Shown in pieces: positions 44,174-53,515 of a stretch of DNA of 64,000 bases. A model generated the notes under the pieces. That model ran no database searches, was not told the DNA's origin, and was given only the letters and a program-made list of their open reading frames with translations. Position 1 is the first letter of the stretch. The number at the start of each line of letters is the position of its first letter. The DNA lies in assembly GCA_035549075.1 (NCBI GenBank), contig DASZRT010000153.1, positions 1-64,000 on the forward strand, given 5' to 3'. This DNA comes from DASZFV01 sp035549075. Lineage in GTDB: Bacteria > Myxococcota_A > Polyangia > Fen-1088. A program made the position numbers and the translations under genes.

Positions 44174-44953
44174 CTATTCGGGATCGGCCCGCTGAAGGAC
44201 GGGGGCCGTCGGAGACGTGGTGGACGCGGCCGGGGCCGGCGGTGGTGCGCCGCCGGCGGAGGCCGCGGGATCGTCCGCGGGGGCCAGGAAAATCCCGCGT
44301 GAGAGATCGGTAAGGCAATCGTTCGCCGCGATCGTGAGCTGTCGCTTCACCATCGCGGCGCCGTTCGCGAGAACGTCTTCGTACGATCGTTTGGCGGCGC
44401 GCTGACCGGCGAGGTTCTTGGTCTCGCAGTCGCCTTCGGCGAGGACGGTGCGCTTCGCGCCTTCGAGCAGCCTCGCCGAGAAGCCGTAGAAGACGACGGC
44501 CTCTCCCAGGAGGGGCGCGTCGACCCCCCACTTCGTCGTCTTTACCTCCAAGTAGAGATCCGCGGCCGGCCATCCTGCCGCGGGCGCGGGACTTTCCCCA
44601 TTTCTCTGCATGACGGCCGCCGGCTCTTCGAAGGCCGACAGCGAAAGTTGATAACGACGCGCAAACGGCGCCCCGAGGTCGTGACCGAGGTTTTCAGCGG
44701 GATCGTCGATGTCGTTCGTCTCGACGATCTTCTGTCCCTCGGACATCGCCGCCATCCCGCCGGCGAGTCCTCCGACGAGAATGTTTCGGTTGGGCCCGAT
44801 GAACGGCGGGCTGCGCCGCAACACCACGACGATCGTCTTGGCTTTACTGCGCTCGATCGACGCGGGGTTGAGCGGCTTCCACGCCGGGACGCAGCCCAAC
44901 GTCGTGGCTGCGACCACGACGATCCACCCCGCACCCGCGACTCCGGTCTTCAT
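44174..44953 (-). CDS. Putative lipoprotein, paralogue 2
   Basis: A 259-residue lipoprotein (WIVVVAATTLGCVP, Cys21). It shares with the neighbouring gene the order SKAKTIVVVLRRSPP, a Gly-rich hydrophobic patch (GGLAGGMAAM), DLYLEVKTTKWGV, RTVLAEGDCETKN and a helix near 205 (NGAAMVKRQL versus DDAAIVKFRL). The C-terminus adds a Pro/Ala tail (GGAPPPAPAAST). The two genes lie 32 bp apart and look like a tandem duplication that has diverged. The function is unknown; a periplasmic beta-rich domain is likely. Confidence 0.75.
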   Translation of the reverse strand: MKTGVAGAGWIVVVAATTLGCVPAWKPLNPASIERSKAKTIVVVLRRSPPFIGPNRNILVGGLAGGMAAMSEGQKIVETNDIDDPAENLGHDLGAPFARRYQLSLSAFEEPAAVMQRNGESPAPAAGWPAADLYLEVKTTKWGVDAPLLGEAVVFYGFSARLLEGAKRTVLAEGDCETKNLAGQRAAKRSYEDVLANGAAMVKRQLTIAANDCLTDLSRGIFLAPADDPAASAGGAPPPAPAASTTSPTAPVLQRADPE

Positions 44954-44969
44954 GGACCGGAAGAGTAAA

Positions 44970-46340
44970 TCAAACGGCGACGATGCGTTTGCGGCGCAAT
45001 TTTTCGACGAGCGTCGTGCGGTTCAACCCCAGCAGCTCGGCGGCGCGGTTCTTGTTGCCGCCTGTGCGCTCGAGCGCCTCGCCGATCATGCGGTCTTCGA
45101 CGGCCTCGAGCATGGCGCGCAGGTCGGTGCCGTCTTGCGGCAGCTCGGGGATCGCGCGCGACATCGGCGTGATCTCCTTGGGCACGCGGATGTGCGGCGG
45201 GAGATCGGCGAAGGCGATCGTGCCCGAGCCTTTCACGATGACGAGCCGCTCGATCGTGTTTTCGAGCTCGCGGATGTTGCCGGGCCAGTTGTAGGCGCGC
45301 AGCGCGGAGATCGCGTGGGCCTCGAGGCCGGCGACGTGGCGGCGGTGGCGCTCGTTCGCCTTTGTCACGAAGTGCTCGGCGAGGCGCGTGATGTCCGTCG
45401 GGCGCTGGGCGAGGCTCGGCATCTCGATGGGGATGACGTTGAGCCGCCAAAAGAGATCGGCGCGAAAGCGACCCGCGGCGACCTCATTCTCGAGGTTGCG
45501 GTTCGTCGCCGCGAGGATGCGGACGTCGACCTTCGTGGGCGTCTCTTCGCCGACGGGCATGAGCTCGCCGTCCTGAATGAGGCGAAGCAGCTTGGCCTGG
45601 ACGTCGGGCACCATCTCGCCGATCTCGTCGAGGAAGATCGTGCCGCCGTCGGCTTGGCCGAAGCGGCCGACGCGCGACGTGGTCGCGCCCGTGAACGCGC
45701 CTTTGACGTGCCCGAACAGCTCGGACTCGACGAGCGTCGTCGGGATCGCGGCGCAGTTGACGGCGACGAACGCCTTGTTGGCGCGCGCCGAGCCGGCGTG
45801 CAGCGCGCGCGCCGTGAGCTCCTTGCCCGTGCCCGACTGGCCCGTGATGAGGACGGTGCAGTTCGTGTCGGCCACCTGCGAAAGCAGGCTGAGCACCGGG
45901 ATCATCGCCGGGTCGTCACCCAGCATCCAGGGCGCGTGCTGCTGCCGCCAGGCGCGCGGGTCGGTGGCCGCGGCGGGCGGCGTCACAGGCTTGAGGACCG
46001 ACGCGACCGCCTCTTCGAGCGTCTGCATGTCGAACGGCTTGATGAGGAAGTCGCGCGCGCCGCCGTGCATCGCTTTCACGGCGTCGGGGATCTCGGCGCT
46101 GCCGCTCATCGCGATGACGGGCGTGCCCGGCGCCAGCGTGCGCGCCGCGTTGAGAAGCTCGAAGCCGTTGACGCCGGGCATCCGGATGTCCGTGAGCACC
46201 AGGTCGAACGCCTCTTGGCGAAGGCGCGTCAGCCCGCCGGGGCCGTCGGTTGCGACCACCTCGTGGCCGACGGCGCGCAGAATTCGACCGAGGCTCCGCA
46301 GGAGCGTGTCCTCGTCGTCGCAGAGCAGAATCTTTCCCAT
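44970..46340 (-). CDS. NtrC-family sigma-54-dependent response regulator (orphan)
   Basis: The 456-residue product has a complete receiver (D8/D9, phosphoacceptor D51 in VLTDIRMPG, S79, K101 in FLIKPF). The AAA+ domain has Walker A GQSGTGKE, GAFTGA and Walker B GGTIFLDEIGEM. The C-terminal Fis-type HTH reads NKNRAAELLGLNRTTLVEKL. All canonical residues are present. No histidine kinase gene adjoins it, so it is an orphan regulator. The two lipoprotein genes downstream on the same strand (16 bp away) may be co-transcribed. No sigma-54 promoter was found in the 190 bp upstream. Confidence 0.92.
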   Translation of the reverse strand: MGKILLCDDEDTLLRSLGRILRAVGHEVVATDGPGGLTRLRQEAFDLVLTDIRMPGVNGFELLNAARTLAPGTPVIAMSGSAEIPDAVKAMHGGARDFLIKPFDMQTLEEAVASVLKPVTPPAAATDPRAWRQQHAPWMLGDDPAMIPVLSLLSQVADTNCTVLITGQSGTGKELTARALHAGSARANKAFVAVNCAAIPTTLVESELFGHVKGAFTGATTSRVGRFGQADGGTIFLDEIGEMVPDVQAKLLRLIQDGELMPVGEETPTKVDVRILAATNRNLENEVAAGRFRADLFWRLNVIPIEMPSLAQRPTDITRLAEHFVTKANERHRRHVAGLEAHAISALRAYNWPGNIRELENTIERLVIVKGSGTIAFADLPPHIRVPKEITPMSRAIPELPQDGTDLRAMLEAVEDRMIGEALERTGGNKNRAAELLGLNRTTLVEKLRRKRIVAV

Positions 46341-46442
46341 CAGGCGTGGTCGCTTCCTCTACTGCTCTGCATCGCGGTGGTACTGATGCCGGAGCGTCTT
46401 AAGTTTCTCACGAATTCACCGATCAGGAACATCTTTTTGGAA

Positions 46443-46471
46443 ATGGGGCCTACATTTGATACGGGGCCCAT
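46443..46471. repeat. Imperfect inverted repeat in the 46.34-46.53 kb gap
   Basis: ATGGGGCC at 46443-46450 and GGGGCCCAT at 46463-46471 form an imperfect inverted repeat across an AT-rich centre (TACATTTGATAC). It lies between the divergent orphan regulator and the SMI1-TPR gene. It could be an operator; nothing else was seen in this 190-bp gap. Confidence 0.3.
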
Positions 46472-46530
46472 AGTTCCCAGGCGTTGGCTGGGCCTTGATT
46501 GTCGGGCCCTGACCATCTAAACCCGGCGTG

Positions 46531-48303
46531 ATGAAGGATCCCGCGCGGACGCTGCTGGGCGAGATCGAGCGCGAAGTGGCCGGACTTCCTGGCGCGTCCC
46601 TGGCCCCGCCGGCCTCGACCGATGCGAGCGCACGTTTCGCCGGTGTCATGGGCGCGGCGGCGCCGCCCGGGTTGGCGGCATTTTTGGCGTCGCACGACGG
46701 CGGCGCGCTGGGGCCCGACGTGAAGCTGTTCAGCCTCGACGAGGCGGCGCGCCGGCGCCAGCGCCCGGCACGCACGGCCGGCCCGGTCGAGTGGCCCGCG
46801 GGTCTTTGGCCCGTCATGGAGCGGGGCGGGCGCCGCTTCGCGCTCGACGCGCAAGACGCGAGCGCCGACGGCGAGTGGCCCGTCGTCGAGGTCGGCGATC
46901 GCGGCGTCGATCGCATGGGCACGTCGTTTCTGCGGTTCGTCCACGTCGTATGCGCCGAGCTGGGCGCGGGCGGCTCGGTCGAAGGCGCGGCCGCCGTCGC
47001 GCTCGGCGAAGAGCGCTGCCGCCGCGACCCAGGCCACGCCGACCACTGGCTCGACCTCGCCGAGCTGCTCGAGCACGCGGGGCGCGAGGCCGAGATCGAC
47101 GGCGTGCTCGCGTCGGCGCTGCGCGCGTCGACCCCGCCGACGCCGGCGCTGTTGCTGGCCGTCGGCATGCGCGCCGCGCGCGCGGGCGATTGGGAATCGG
47201 CGCTGCGTGGCTTCAGCGACGCGATTGCGCTGGAGCCCATCGGGGCGCGCGACGACGACGCGCGGCTCGACGCCGCGGCGCTCGTCTTCGTGCTCGCGAG
47301 CGAGCGCGGCGACACGGCGGCCGCCGCCGAGGCGAAGCGCGTGCTCGGGCCGGCCGTCGCGGCGACGGTTTCGTTCTGGCGCAGCGAGGCGCTCACGGGC
47401 GCCGCGAGCGACGCGCCCACCGTCGCGGGCGAGCTCGCCCAGCGCATCGTGCTCGCGCTCGAGCCCGCCGATCCCGACGTGCCGCGGCTGCGCGCGCACG
47501 CGGGCTCTGCGGACATGCGCGCGGCGCTGCGGCGGCTGCGCTCGGCGCGCGAGGCGCTCGATCAAGGACGCGCGATCGAAGCGGCGCGCGAGGCGCGGGC
47601 CGCGCTCGCGACGCCCGAGGTCGCCGAGCTGGGCGCGGCGCACGCCGTGCTCGCCGAGTGCCTCAACGCCGTGCGCGACCGCGGCGCCATCGAGGCGGCG
47701 TCACGCGCCGTCGCGATCAACCCGCTGCTCGTCGACGGATGGCGCGAGCTGGGCGACGCGCACTTGGAGGCCGACGCGCTCCGCGACGCCGAGACGGCGT
47801 TCCGCCGCGTCGTCGCCATGGATCCGACGTACGGCCTCGGCTTCGCGAAGCTCGCCCAGGTGTTGCTCGAAGAGGGGCGTACGCTCGAGGCGCTCGAGGC
47901 CATCACCGAGGCCGGCGAGCGCGGCGGCGATCCGTTCTTCATCGCGGCGATCCGCGGCGACATCTACGCCGAGATGGAGCGCCACACCGAGGCCGCCGAG
48001 GCCTACGACGAGGCGCTCGACATCGAGCCCGAGGATCACTGGGCGCTGCACCAGGCGGCGATCGAGCACTGCCACGCCGGCAACCCGTCGCGCGCGTCGG
48101 CGCTGTTCGAGGCGGCGCTCGAGCACGACGGCGACGGCTGCCACCAGACGCTCGTCGACTACGCCGATCACCTGCGCAAGCTCGGGCGCATCGGCGACGC
48201 CGTGAAGCTCTACCGGCGCGCCGTCGCCGCCGTCCCCGGCGAGCCCGACTGGAAGCAGGCGCTCAAAGACGCCGAGCGCGAGCTGCTCGCCGCTCCGAAC
48301 TGA
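46531..48303 (+). CDS. SMI1/KNR4-like domain protein with TPR repeats
   Basis: The 590-residue cytoplasmic protein is given an ATG start (a GTG one codon earlier is possible). Residues about 15-140 resemble an SMI1/KNR4 domain (MGAAAPPGLAAFLASHDGG, then DVKLFSLDEAAR). The rest is TPR-type repeats (AIEAASRAVAINPLLVDGWR, DAETAFRRVVAMDPTYGLGF, AAEAYDEALDIEPEDHWALH). SMI1/KNR4 domains often mark immunity proteins of toxin systems or scaffold proteins. No toxin gene adjoins it, so a regulatory scaffold is at least as likely. It is divergent from the orphan NtrC regulator. Confidence 0.78.
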   Translation: MKDPARTLLGEIEREVAGLPGASLAPPASTDASARFAGVMGAAAPPGLAAFLASHDGGALGPDVKLFSLDEAARRRQRPARTAGPVEWPAGLWPVMERGGRRFALDAQDASADGEWPVVEVGDRGVDRMGTSFLRFVHVVCAELGAGGSVEGAAAVALGEERCRRDPGHADHWLDLAELLEHAGREAEIDGVLASALRASTPPTPALLLAVGMRAARAGDWESALRGFSDAIALEPIGARDDDARLDAAALVFVLASERGDTAAAAEAKRVLGPAVAATVSFWRSEALTGAASDAPTVAGELAQRIVLALEPADPDVPRLRAHAGSADMRAALRRLRSAREALDQGRAIEAAREARAALATPEVAELGAAHAVLAECLNAVRDRGAIEAASRAVAINPLLVDGWRELGDAHLEADALRDAETAFRRVVAMDPTYGLGFAKLAQVLLEEGRTLEALEAITEAGERGGDPFFIAAIRGDIYAEMERHTEAAEAYDEALDIEPEDHWALHQAAIEHCHAGNPSRASALFEAALEHDGDGCHQTLVDYADHLRKLGRIGDAVKLYRRAVAAVPGEPDWKQALKDAERELLAAPN

Positions 48304-48414
48304 CGCCGCGGGGCGGCACGTGTCGCGGCGTGGTAGAGAACGCTCGCTTTCGCGCCTCCTTCCTGTAAAGTAGACAGCTCGGTTTTCCGATAGACGACCC
48401 CCACAGGCGAACTG

Positions 48415-49326
48415 ATGGACCACCTCGACCAGCTCGAACAACAGAGCGTCTACATCTTCCGCGAGGCCTTTCGACACTTCGAGCGGCTCTGCATGCTCTG
48501 GTCGATCGGCAAGGACTCGACCGTCATGCTGTGGCTCGCCCGCAAGGCGTTCTTCGGCCACGTGCCTTTCCCGCTCGTGCACGTCGACACCAGCTACAAG
48601 TTGCCGGAGATGATCGCGTACCGCGACAAGCTGGCGTTCGAGTACAAGCTGCAGATGGTCGTCGGGCAGAACAAGCAGGCGCTCGACGAGGGCGACACGT
48701 TCCCCATCAAGCTCTCGAAGAACCCGGGGATGTCGAAGGAAGAGCAGGCCATCAACCGCACGAAGTGCTGTGGCCGGCTCAAGGCCGACGCGCTCGGCGC
48801 GACGTTGCACGGCACGGGCGTGCGCATGCGCATGAACCTCGTGACCGGCAAGTACGAGATCGACCCCGACAAAGAGCCGTACACGGGCGTCATCGTGGGC
48901 GCGCGCGCCGACGAAGAAGGTAGCCGCTCGAAGGAGCGCTACTTCTCGCCGCGCGACAAGCACGACAACTGGGACGTCGGCGATCAGCCGCCCGAGTTCT
49001 GGAACCAGTTCAAGACGGACTTCGCGCCCGGCACGCACGTGCGCATCCACCCGCTGCTCGATTGGACCGAGCTCAACATCTGGGAGTACATCAAGCGCGA
49101 GAGCATCCCCACGGTCTCGCTCTACTACGACCAGGGCGAGGGCACGCGCTACCGCAGCCTCGGGTGCGGCCCATGCCAAGCGCCCATCAAGAGCACGTCG
49201 AAGAACGTCGACGACATCATCGCCGAGCTCAAGAGCGGCGCGCTCCGCAACGTCGCCGAGCGCTCGGGCCGCCTGCAGGACGGCAAGCACGGCTTGGAAG
49301 AGCTCCGCCGCAAGGGGTACATGTGA
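48415..49326 (+). CDS. cysD: Sulfate adenylyltransferase subunit 2 (CysD)
   Basis: The 303-residue product has the PAPS-reductase-type ATP-pyrophosphatase motif LWSIGKDSTVMLWLARKAFF. Other conserved CysD blocks are VDTSYKLPEMIAYRD, SRSKERYFSPRD, LDWTELNIWEYIKRE and YRSLGCGPC. With CysN it makes adenosine-5'-phosphosulfate from sulfate and ATP. It is coupled to cysN (TGATG overlap). The 111 bp upstream show no strong promoter and no sigma-54 site. Confidence 0.96.
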   Translation: MDHLDQLEQQSVYIFREAFRHFERLCMLWSIGKDSTVMLWLARKAFFGHVPFPLVHVDTSYKLPEMIAYRDKLAFEYKLQMVVGQNKQALDEGDTFPIKLSKNPGMSKEEQAINRTKCCGRLKADALGATLHGTGVRMRMNLVTGKYEIDPDKEPYTGVIVGARADEEGSRSKERYFSPRDKHDNWDVGDQPPEFWNQFKTDFAPGTHVRIHPLLDWTELNIWEYIKRESIPTVSLYYDQGEGTRYRSLGCGPCQAPIKSTSKNVDDIIAELKSGALRNVAERSGRLQDGKHGLEELRRKGYM

Positions 49327-51131
49327 TGGCCGCAGCCACGCAGGACGAACGAACTCAAATGAACGTGGTCATCGTCGGCCACGTCGACCACGGCAAGTCG
49401 ACGGTCGTCGGGCGCTTGCTCGCCGACACGGACGCGCTGCCGCAGGGCAAGCTCGACGCCGTTCGCAAGGAGTGCGAGCGCACGGGCAAGCCGTTCGAGT
49501 ACGCGTTCTTGCTCGACGCGCTCGAAGACGAGCAGGACCAGGGCATCACGATCGACACGGCCCGCTGCTTCTTCAAGAGTAGCAAGCGCGACTACATCAT
49601 CATCGACGCCCCCGGCCACATCGAGTTCCTCAAGAACATGATCTCGGGCGCGGCGCGCGCCGAGGCCGCCGTGCTCGTCATCGACGCCAAGGAAGGCGTG
49701 CGCGAGAACAGCCGCAGGCACGGCTACATCTTGTCGATGCTCGGCATCCGGCAGGTCGTCGTGTGCGTCAACAAGATGGATCTCGTCGGCTACGACCAGA
49801 AGCACTTCGAGACCATCGAGAAGGAGTACCGCGGCTTCCTCGAGAGCATCGGCGCCGTGTCGCCGCGCCAGTTCATTCCCATCTCGGCGATCGAAGGCGA
49901 GAACCTCGCGCGCCACGACGCCAAGAAGACGCCCTGGTACAAGGGCCCGACGCTGCTCGACGTGCTCGACACCTTGCCGAAGGCGCCGCCCAAGATCGAT
50001 CAGCCGCTGCGCATGCCCGTGCAGGCCGTCTACAAGTTCACGAAGCAGGGCGACGATCGCCGCATCGTCGCGGGCCGCATCGAGGCGGGGCGCGTGAAGG
50101 TCGGCGACAAGATCGTCTTCTCGCCGTCGAACAAGGTCACGACGATCCGCTCGATCGAGGGCTTCAACACGGCGCCGCGCACCGAGATCGAGGCCGGCTG
50201 GTCGACGGGCTTCACGCTGTCCGAGGAGATTTACATCACGCGCGGCGAGGTCATGAGCCACGTCGCGAAGTCGCCGCTCGTGGGCACGCGCCTGCGCGTC
50301 AACATGATTTGGCTCTCGAAGAAGCCGTTCGTGAGCGGCCGCGACTACAAGCTCAAGCTCGGCACGTCGGCGATGCCCGTGCGCATCCACAAGATCCAGA
50401 AGGTCATCGACGCCAGCGAGGCGGGCAGCACGCTCGAGAAGGATCACGTCGGGCGCCACGACGTGGCCGACCTCGTGCTCGAGACGCGCCAGCCGATCGC
50501 CTTCGACCTCACGGCCGACTGCGAGGCGACGGGCCGCTTCGTCATCGTCGACGAGTACGACGTCGCGGGCGGCGGCATCATCACGGGCGTCGTCACCGAC
50601 GACCTCGGCGATCTGCGCGCCGAGGCGCGCACGCGTGACTTCAACTGGGTGCCCGGCGGCGTCACGGCCGAGAACCGCGCCACGCGCTACGGCCACCGCT
50701 CGGCGCTCGTCATGTTCGTCGGCAAGGCCGGCGTCGGGAAGCACCAGCTCGCGCGCGCCGTCGAGAAGGCCCTGTTCGACGCCGGCCGCGCGGCCTACAT
50801 GCTCGACGGCAAGAACGTGCTGCTCGGGGTCGACCACGATCTGTGGGTCGATGCCGCGCAGTCCGAGCTCGTCCGCCGCTTCGGCGAGGTCGTGCACCTC
50901 CTGCTCAACGCCGGCCTCATCGTCGTCTCGACGACCAACGCCATCGGCCTCGCCGACGCGTCGGCCGTGCAGTCGCTCATCCCGGACGCACCGCTCATCC
51001 TCGTCGAGGTGGGCGAGGGCAGCGGCCAGGCGTGCGACCTGCTCGTGGGTGAGCACGAGCCCGAGGCGGAGGTCGTCGCCAAGATCGCGGCGCTGCTCGA
51101 CAAGCGCCAGATCACCGACCGGCTGAACTAA
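49326..51131 (+). CDS. cysN: CysN GTPase fused to a degenerate APS-kinase (CysC) domain
   Basis: The 601-residue product starts at the ATG overlapping the cysD stop. The GTPase part (1-440) has an EF-Tu-like P-loop VGHVDHGKST, DAPGHIEF and NKMD; it drives sulfate adenylylation with CysD. Residues about 455-601 follow the APS-kinase fold (VMFVGKAGVGKH, AYMLDGKNVLLGVDHDLW, NAGLIVVSTTN), but key residues are changed. The Walker A Ser/Thr after GK is His, and the DGDN motif reads DGKN. The domain is probably catalytically dead or altered. No separate cysC is seen in the window. Confidence 0.92.
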   Translation: MAAATQDERTQMNVVIVGHVDHGKSTVVGRLLADTDALPQGKLDAVRKECERTGKPFEYAFLLDALEDEQDQGITIDTARCFFKSSKRDYIIIDAPGHIEFLKNMISGAARAEAAVLVIDAKEGVRENSRRHGYILSMLGIRQVVVCVNKMDLVGYDQKHFETIEKEYRGFLESIGAVSPRQFIPISAIEGENLARHDAKKTPWYKGPTLLDVLDTLPKAPPKIDQPLRMPVQAVYKFTKQGDDRRIVAGRIEAGRVKVGDKIVFSPSNKVTTIRSIEGFNTAPRTEIEAGWSTGFTLSEEIYITRGEVMSHVAKSPLVGTRLRVNMIWLSKKPFVSGRDYKLKLGTSAMPVRIHKIQKVIDASEAGSTLEKDHVGRHDVADLVLETRQPIAFDLTADCEATGRFVIVDEYDVAGGGIITGVVTDDLGDLRAEARTRDFNWVPGGVTAENRATRYGHRSALVMFVGKAGVGKHQLARAVEKALFDAGRAAYMLDGKNVLLGVDHDLWVDAAQSELVRRFGEVVHLLLNAGLIVVSTTNAIGLADASAVQSLIPDAPLILVEVGEGSGQACDLLVGEHEPEAEVVAKIAALLDKRQITDRLN

Positions 51132-51204
51132 AGTCGCCCGTCCTCGACGGCGCGGGAAGCGCGGCGCTGCCTGATGAGCGGGGGCGCCGTCGTCTTTGGC
51201 CGAC

Positions 51205-52263
51205 ATGCGGTGGTTGAAACGATCGACCTGCGCGGGTGGGATCGTCATCGCGCTCGCGGCGCGCACGCACGCGAGCGAGGTCGTGCAGCTTCCCGTCGAC
51301 GGCGTGCTCGACGGGCGGCCGGTCGCGACGCTCACGGGCGGCGTCGTCGTGCCGTGGACGACGGGCCTCGACGCCGACGACGGCTTCATGACGGCGGCGG
51401 CCGCGGCGTCGTTGCACGAGACCGGGCCCGCGCTGCCCGACGACGGCGTCTTCGCGGCGAACGCCGACCACCCCGAGGTTCGCCTGCACGTCTCGAACGC
51501 GGCCGCCGCGACGAGCCCGCAGGCGCACGTTCTCAAAACGCCGGGTCACGTCTCGTTCGACGTGTCGCCCGCCGTCTATGAAAAGGTGCTTCTCTTCCTC
51601 GGTAGCTCGTATGGCGACGCGCCGCTCGTCGCCACGCTGACGTACGCCGACGGCACGAAGACGACGTTGAATTTCACGCTGCCCGATTGGGGCGTCGCCG
51701 TCACGCTGCCGAAGAGCCCGCCGATGTTTTACTTGGCCGCCGGGCTGCACAAATGGACGAAGGCCGGCGCGAGCGTCGACACGCCGTCGCACTCGATCAC
51801 GGGCGTCGCGATCACGCCCGCGCAGGATCGCGCGCTCGTGTCGATCGATCTCCAGAAGACGACCGCGGCGCCGTGGCTCGTGTTCTGGGGCGCGACGGCG
51901 ATCGCGCGCGACCTGGTCGATGCGGGCGTGATGGCCGACGCCGCCGTCGACGCTTCCACCGACGGACCGGCCGAGGGCGTCGACGCCGGGCCCGACGCGT
52001 CGGCGCCGGTCGACGTGATGCCGCAGGGGCCACCGGACGTCACTTCGTCAGACGCATCGGTGACGTCGAATGACGCCTCGTCGATGATCACCGACGCGAG
52101 CGTCGACGTGTCGGCACCGCGGTCTCACCCATCGAGCGGCTGCACGGTCGCCTCCTCTTCGCCGCCGTCGCCGTTCTGGCTCGCCGCGCTCGCGGCCATC
52201 GCCCGCGCTACGCGTCGCCGCGCAGGAACGGCATCATCTTCTCGGCGACGCTCGACCAGTTGA
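51205..52263 (+). CDS. Secreted protein with Asp/Ala-rich linker and MYXO-CTERM-like sorting tail
   Basis: The 352-residue product has a signal peptide (CAGGIVIALAARTHASEV) and a beta-rich ectodomain (residues 30-230, including VSFDVSPAVYEKVLLFLGSS). A disordered linker of DA/VDAS-type repeats (DAAVDASTDG) spans about 240-310. The C-terminus has Cys in SGCTVASSS, a hydrophobic helix (FWLAALAAIARA) and an Arg cluster. This Cys-helix-Arg layout is that of MYXO-CTERM signals for cell-surface sorting. ATG 51205 is preferred to TTG 51196. The last 56 bp overlap the convergent glycosyltransferase gene. Confidence 0.75.
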   Translation: MRWLKRSTCAGGIVIALAARTHASEVVQLPVDGVLDGRPVATLTGGVVVPWTTGLDADDGFMTAAAAASLHETGPALPDDGVFAANADHPEVRLHVSNAAAATSPQAHVLKTPGHVSFDVSPAVYEKVLLFLGSSYGDAPLVATLTYADGTKTTLNFTLPDWGVAVTLPKSPPMFYLAAGLHKWTKAGASVDTPSHSITGVAITPAQDRALVSIDLQKTTAAPWLVFWGATAIARDLVDAGVMADAAVDASTDGPAEGVDAGPDASAPVDVMPQGPPDVTSSDASVTSNDASSMITDASVDVSAPRSHPSSGCTVASSSPPSPFWLAALAAIARATRRRAGTASSSRRRSTS

Positions 52264-53371
52264 GGCGCTCGCGGATCTTGCGACGCCCGGCCTCGGAGAA
52301 GCGGCGCAGCTTCTCGGTGTCGTTCACGAGATCGAAGATCGCCGCCTCGACGAGCGCCGTCTCGACGCGCGGCAAGACGACGCCGTCGACGCCGTCGGTG
52401 ACGATCTCGGGCATGCCGTCGAACGCCGCGACGACCGAGGGCGTGCCGGCGTTCATCGCCTCGATGACGAAGCCTGGGAACGGATCGCAGCGCGCGGGCC
52501 CGAGCACGAGGTCCGAGCCGTCGAAGAGCTCGAGCAGGTCCGTGCCGTGGAGCGCGCCGCGATCGGTGACGCCCGGCTGCCCGGCGTACTCGCGCGGCAG
52601 CGGCCGCCCCACGGTGACGAGGCGCAAGCTCGGGTCGCGCGCCTGCAGGTTCGCGAACGCCGCCATGACGGCGTCGCCGCCCTTGCGATAGAAGTCCGAC
52701 GCGTTGAAGAGCAGCTGGCGCGAGCCGAACGACTTCGGCTTTTGCACGGGACGCAGCACGTTGCCGCCCGCGCCCACGACGACGATCTTCTCGGGGTCGA
52801 CGCCGTAGTCGTTGATGAGCGAGTCGCGCACGAGCGCGCTCATGGGGAACAGCTTCGACGCGCGCGCGTAGCTGCTGCGCTCGAGCTCGAGCCAGCGGTC
52901 TCGATCTTCCTTCGAGAACGGGCGCGGCTCCTCGGGGTTGTTTCGCATCGACAACGCGTAGGTGTAGTCGAGGTAATGAGCGTACGGGATCGTGGGCGGT
53001 CCCACGAACGGCGACGACAAACAGAAGACGTGGAGGATGACGTCGAACTGGGCGGAGCGCGTCGCGAGCTTGTTGGCCATCTGCCGCGACTTCACCTCGA
53101 ACGATTCGACGCTCTTCGGGAACGCCTGGCGCAGGTTGCGTGGGTCGAGGCGGTCACGCAGGGGGCGATCGTCGGCGGCGAGCAGCGCGCGTGCGCCGAA
53201 CTCGGCCATCGAGATCGCGACGTCGAGCGTCTCGCGCGGCGTGCGCTCCTGGACGGGCAAGAGGCCGATTTTGAGGCCGCTCGCCTCGACGGCGTCGATG
53301 AGCGGACGCCGCCTCCGCAGGAAAAACTGTTCCCCCGTGAAGAGCACGGAGCGATCGGAGGTCGCGCTCAT
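52208..53371 (-). CDS. Family-4-type glycosyltransferase
   Basis: A 387-residue GT-B glycosyltransferase starting MSATSDRSVLFTGEQ (ATG 53371); the longer TTG-initiated form is less likely. The C-terminal Rossmann half has the GT4 acceptor/donor motif (DLVLGPARCDPFPGFVIEAM, the E-x7-E type region) and a GGDAVMAAFANLQAR segment. The N-terminal half is unusual and rich in charged helices. The sugar and acceptor are unknown. It is not close to a recognisable polysaccharide cluster, and the MYXO-CTERM-like gene converges on it. Confidence 0.82.
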   Translation of the reverse strand: MSATSDRSVLFTGEQFFLRRRRPLIDAVEASGLKIGLLPVQERTPRETLDVAISMAEFGARALLAADDRPLRDRLDPRNLRQAFPKSVESFEVKSRQMANKLATRSAQFDVILHVFCLSSPFVGPPTIPYAHYLDYTYALSMRNNPEEPRPFSKEDRDRWLELERSSYARASKLFPMSALVRDSLINDYGVDPEKIVVVGAGGNVLRPVQKPKSFGSRQLLFNASDFYRKGGDAVMAAFANLQARDPSLRLVTVGRPLPREYAGQPGVTDRGALHGTDLLELFDGSDLVLGPARCDPFPGFVIEAMNAGTPSVVAAFDGMPEIVTDGVDGVVLPRVETALVEAAIFDLVNDTEKLRRFSEAGRRKIRERLNWSSVAEKMMPFLRGDA

Positions 53372-53515
53372 GCCGGTCTCGGCCGGCAGAATAGGCGCGC
53401 CCGCTTGCGCGAGCAATCGCCTCGGAGGTCCAGTTTTGGACGCTCACGCGAAAGCGTGACTGAGAGCACGGTTCGGCTCGCCATCCGGTCGAGGCCCTAT
53501 CCCTGGGTGGCTCGA

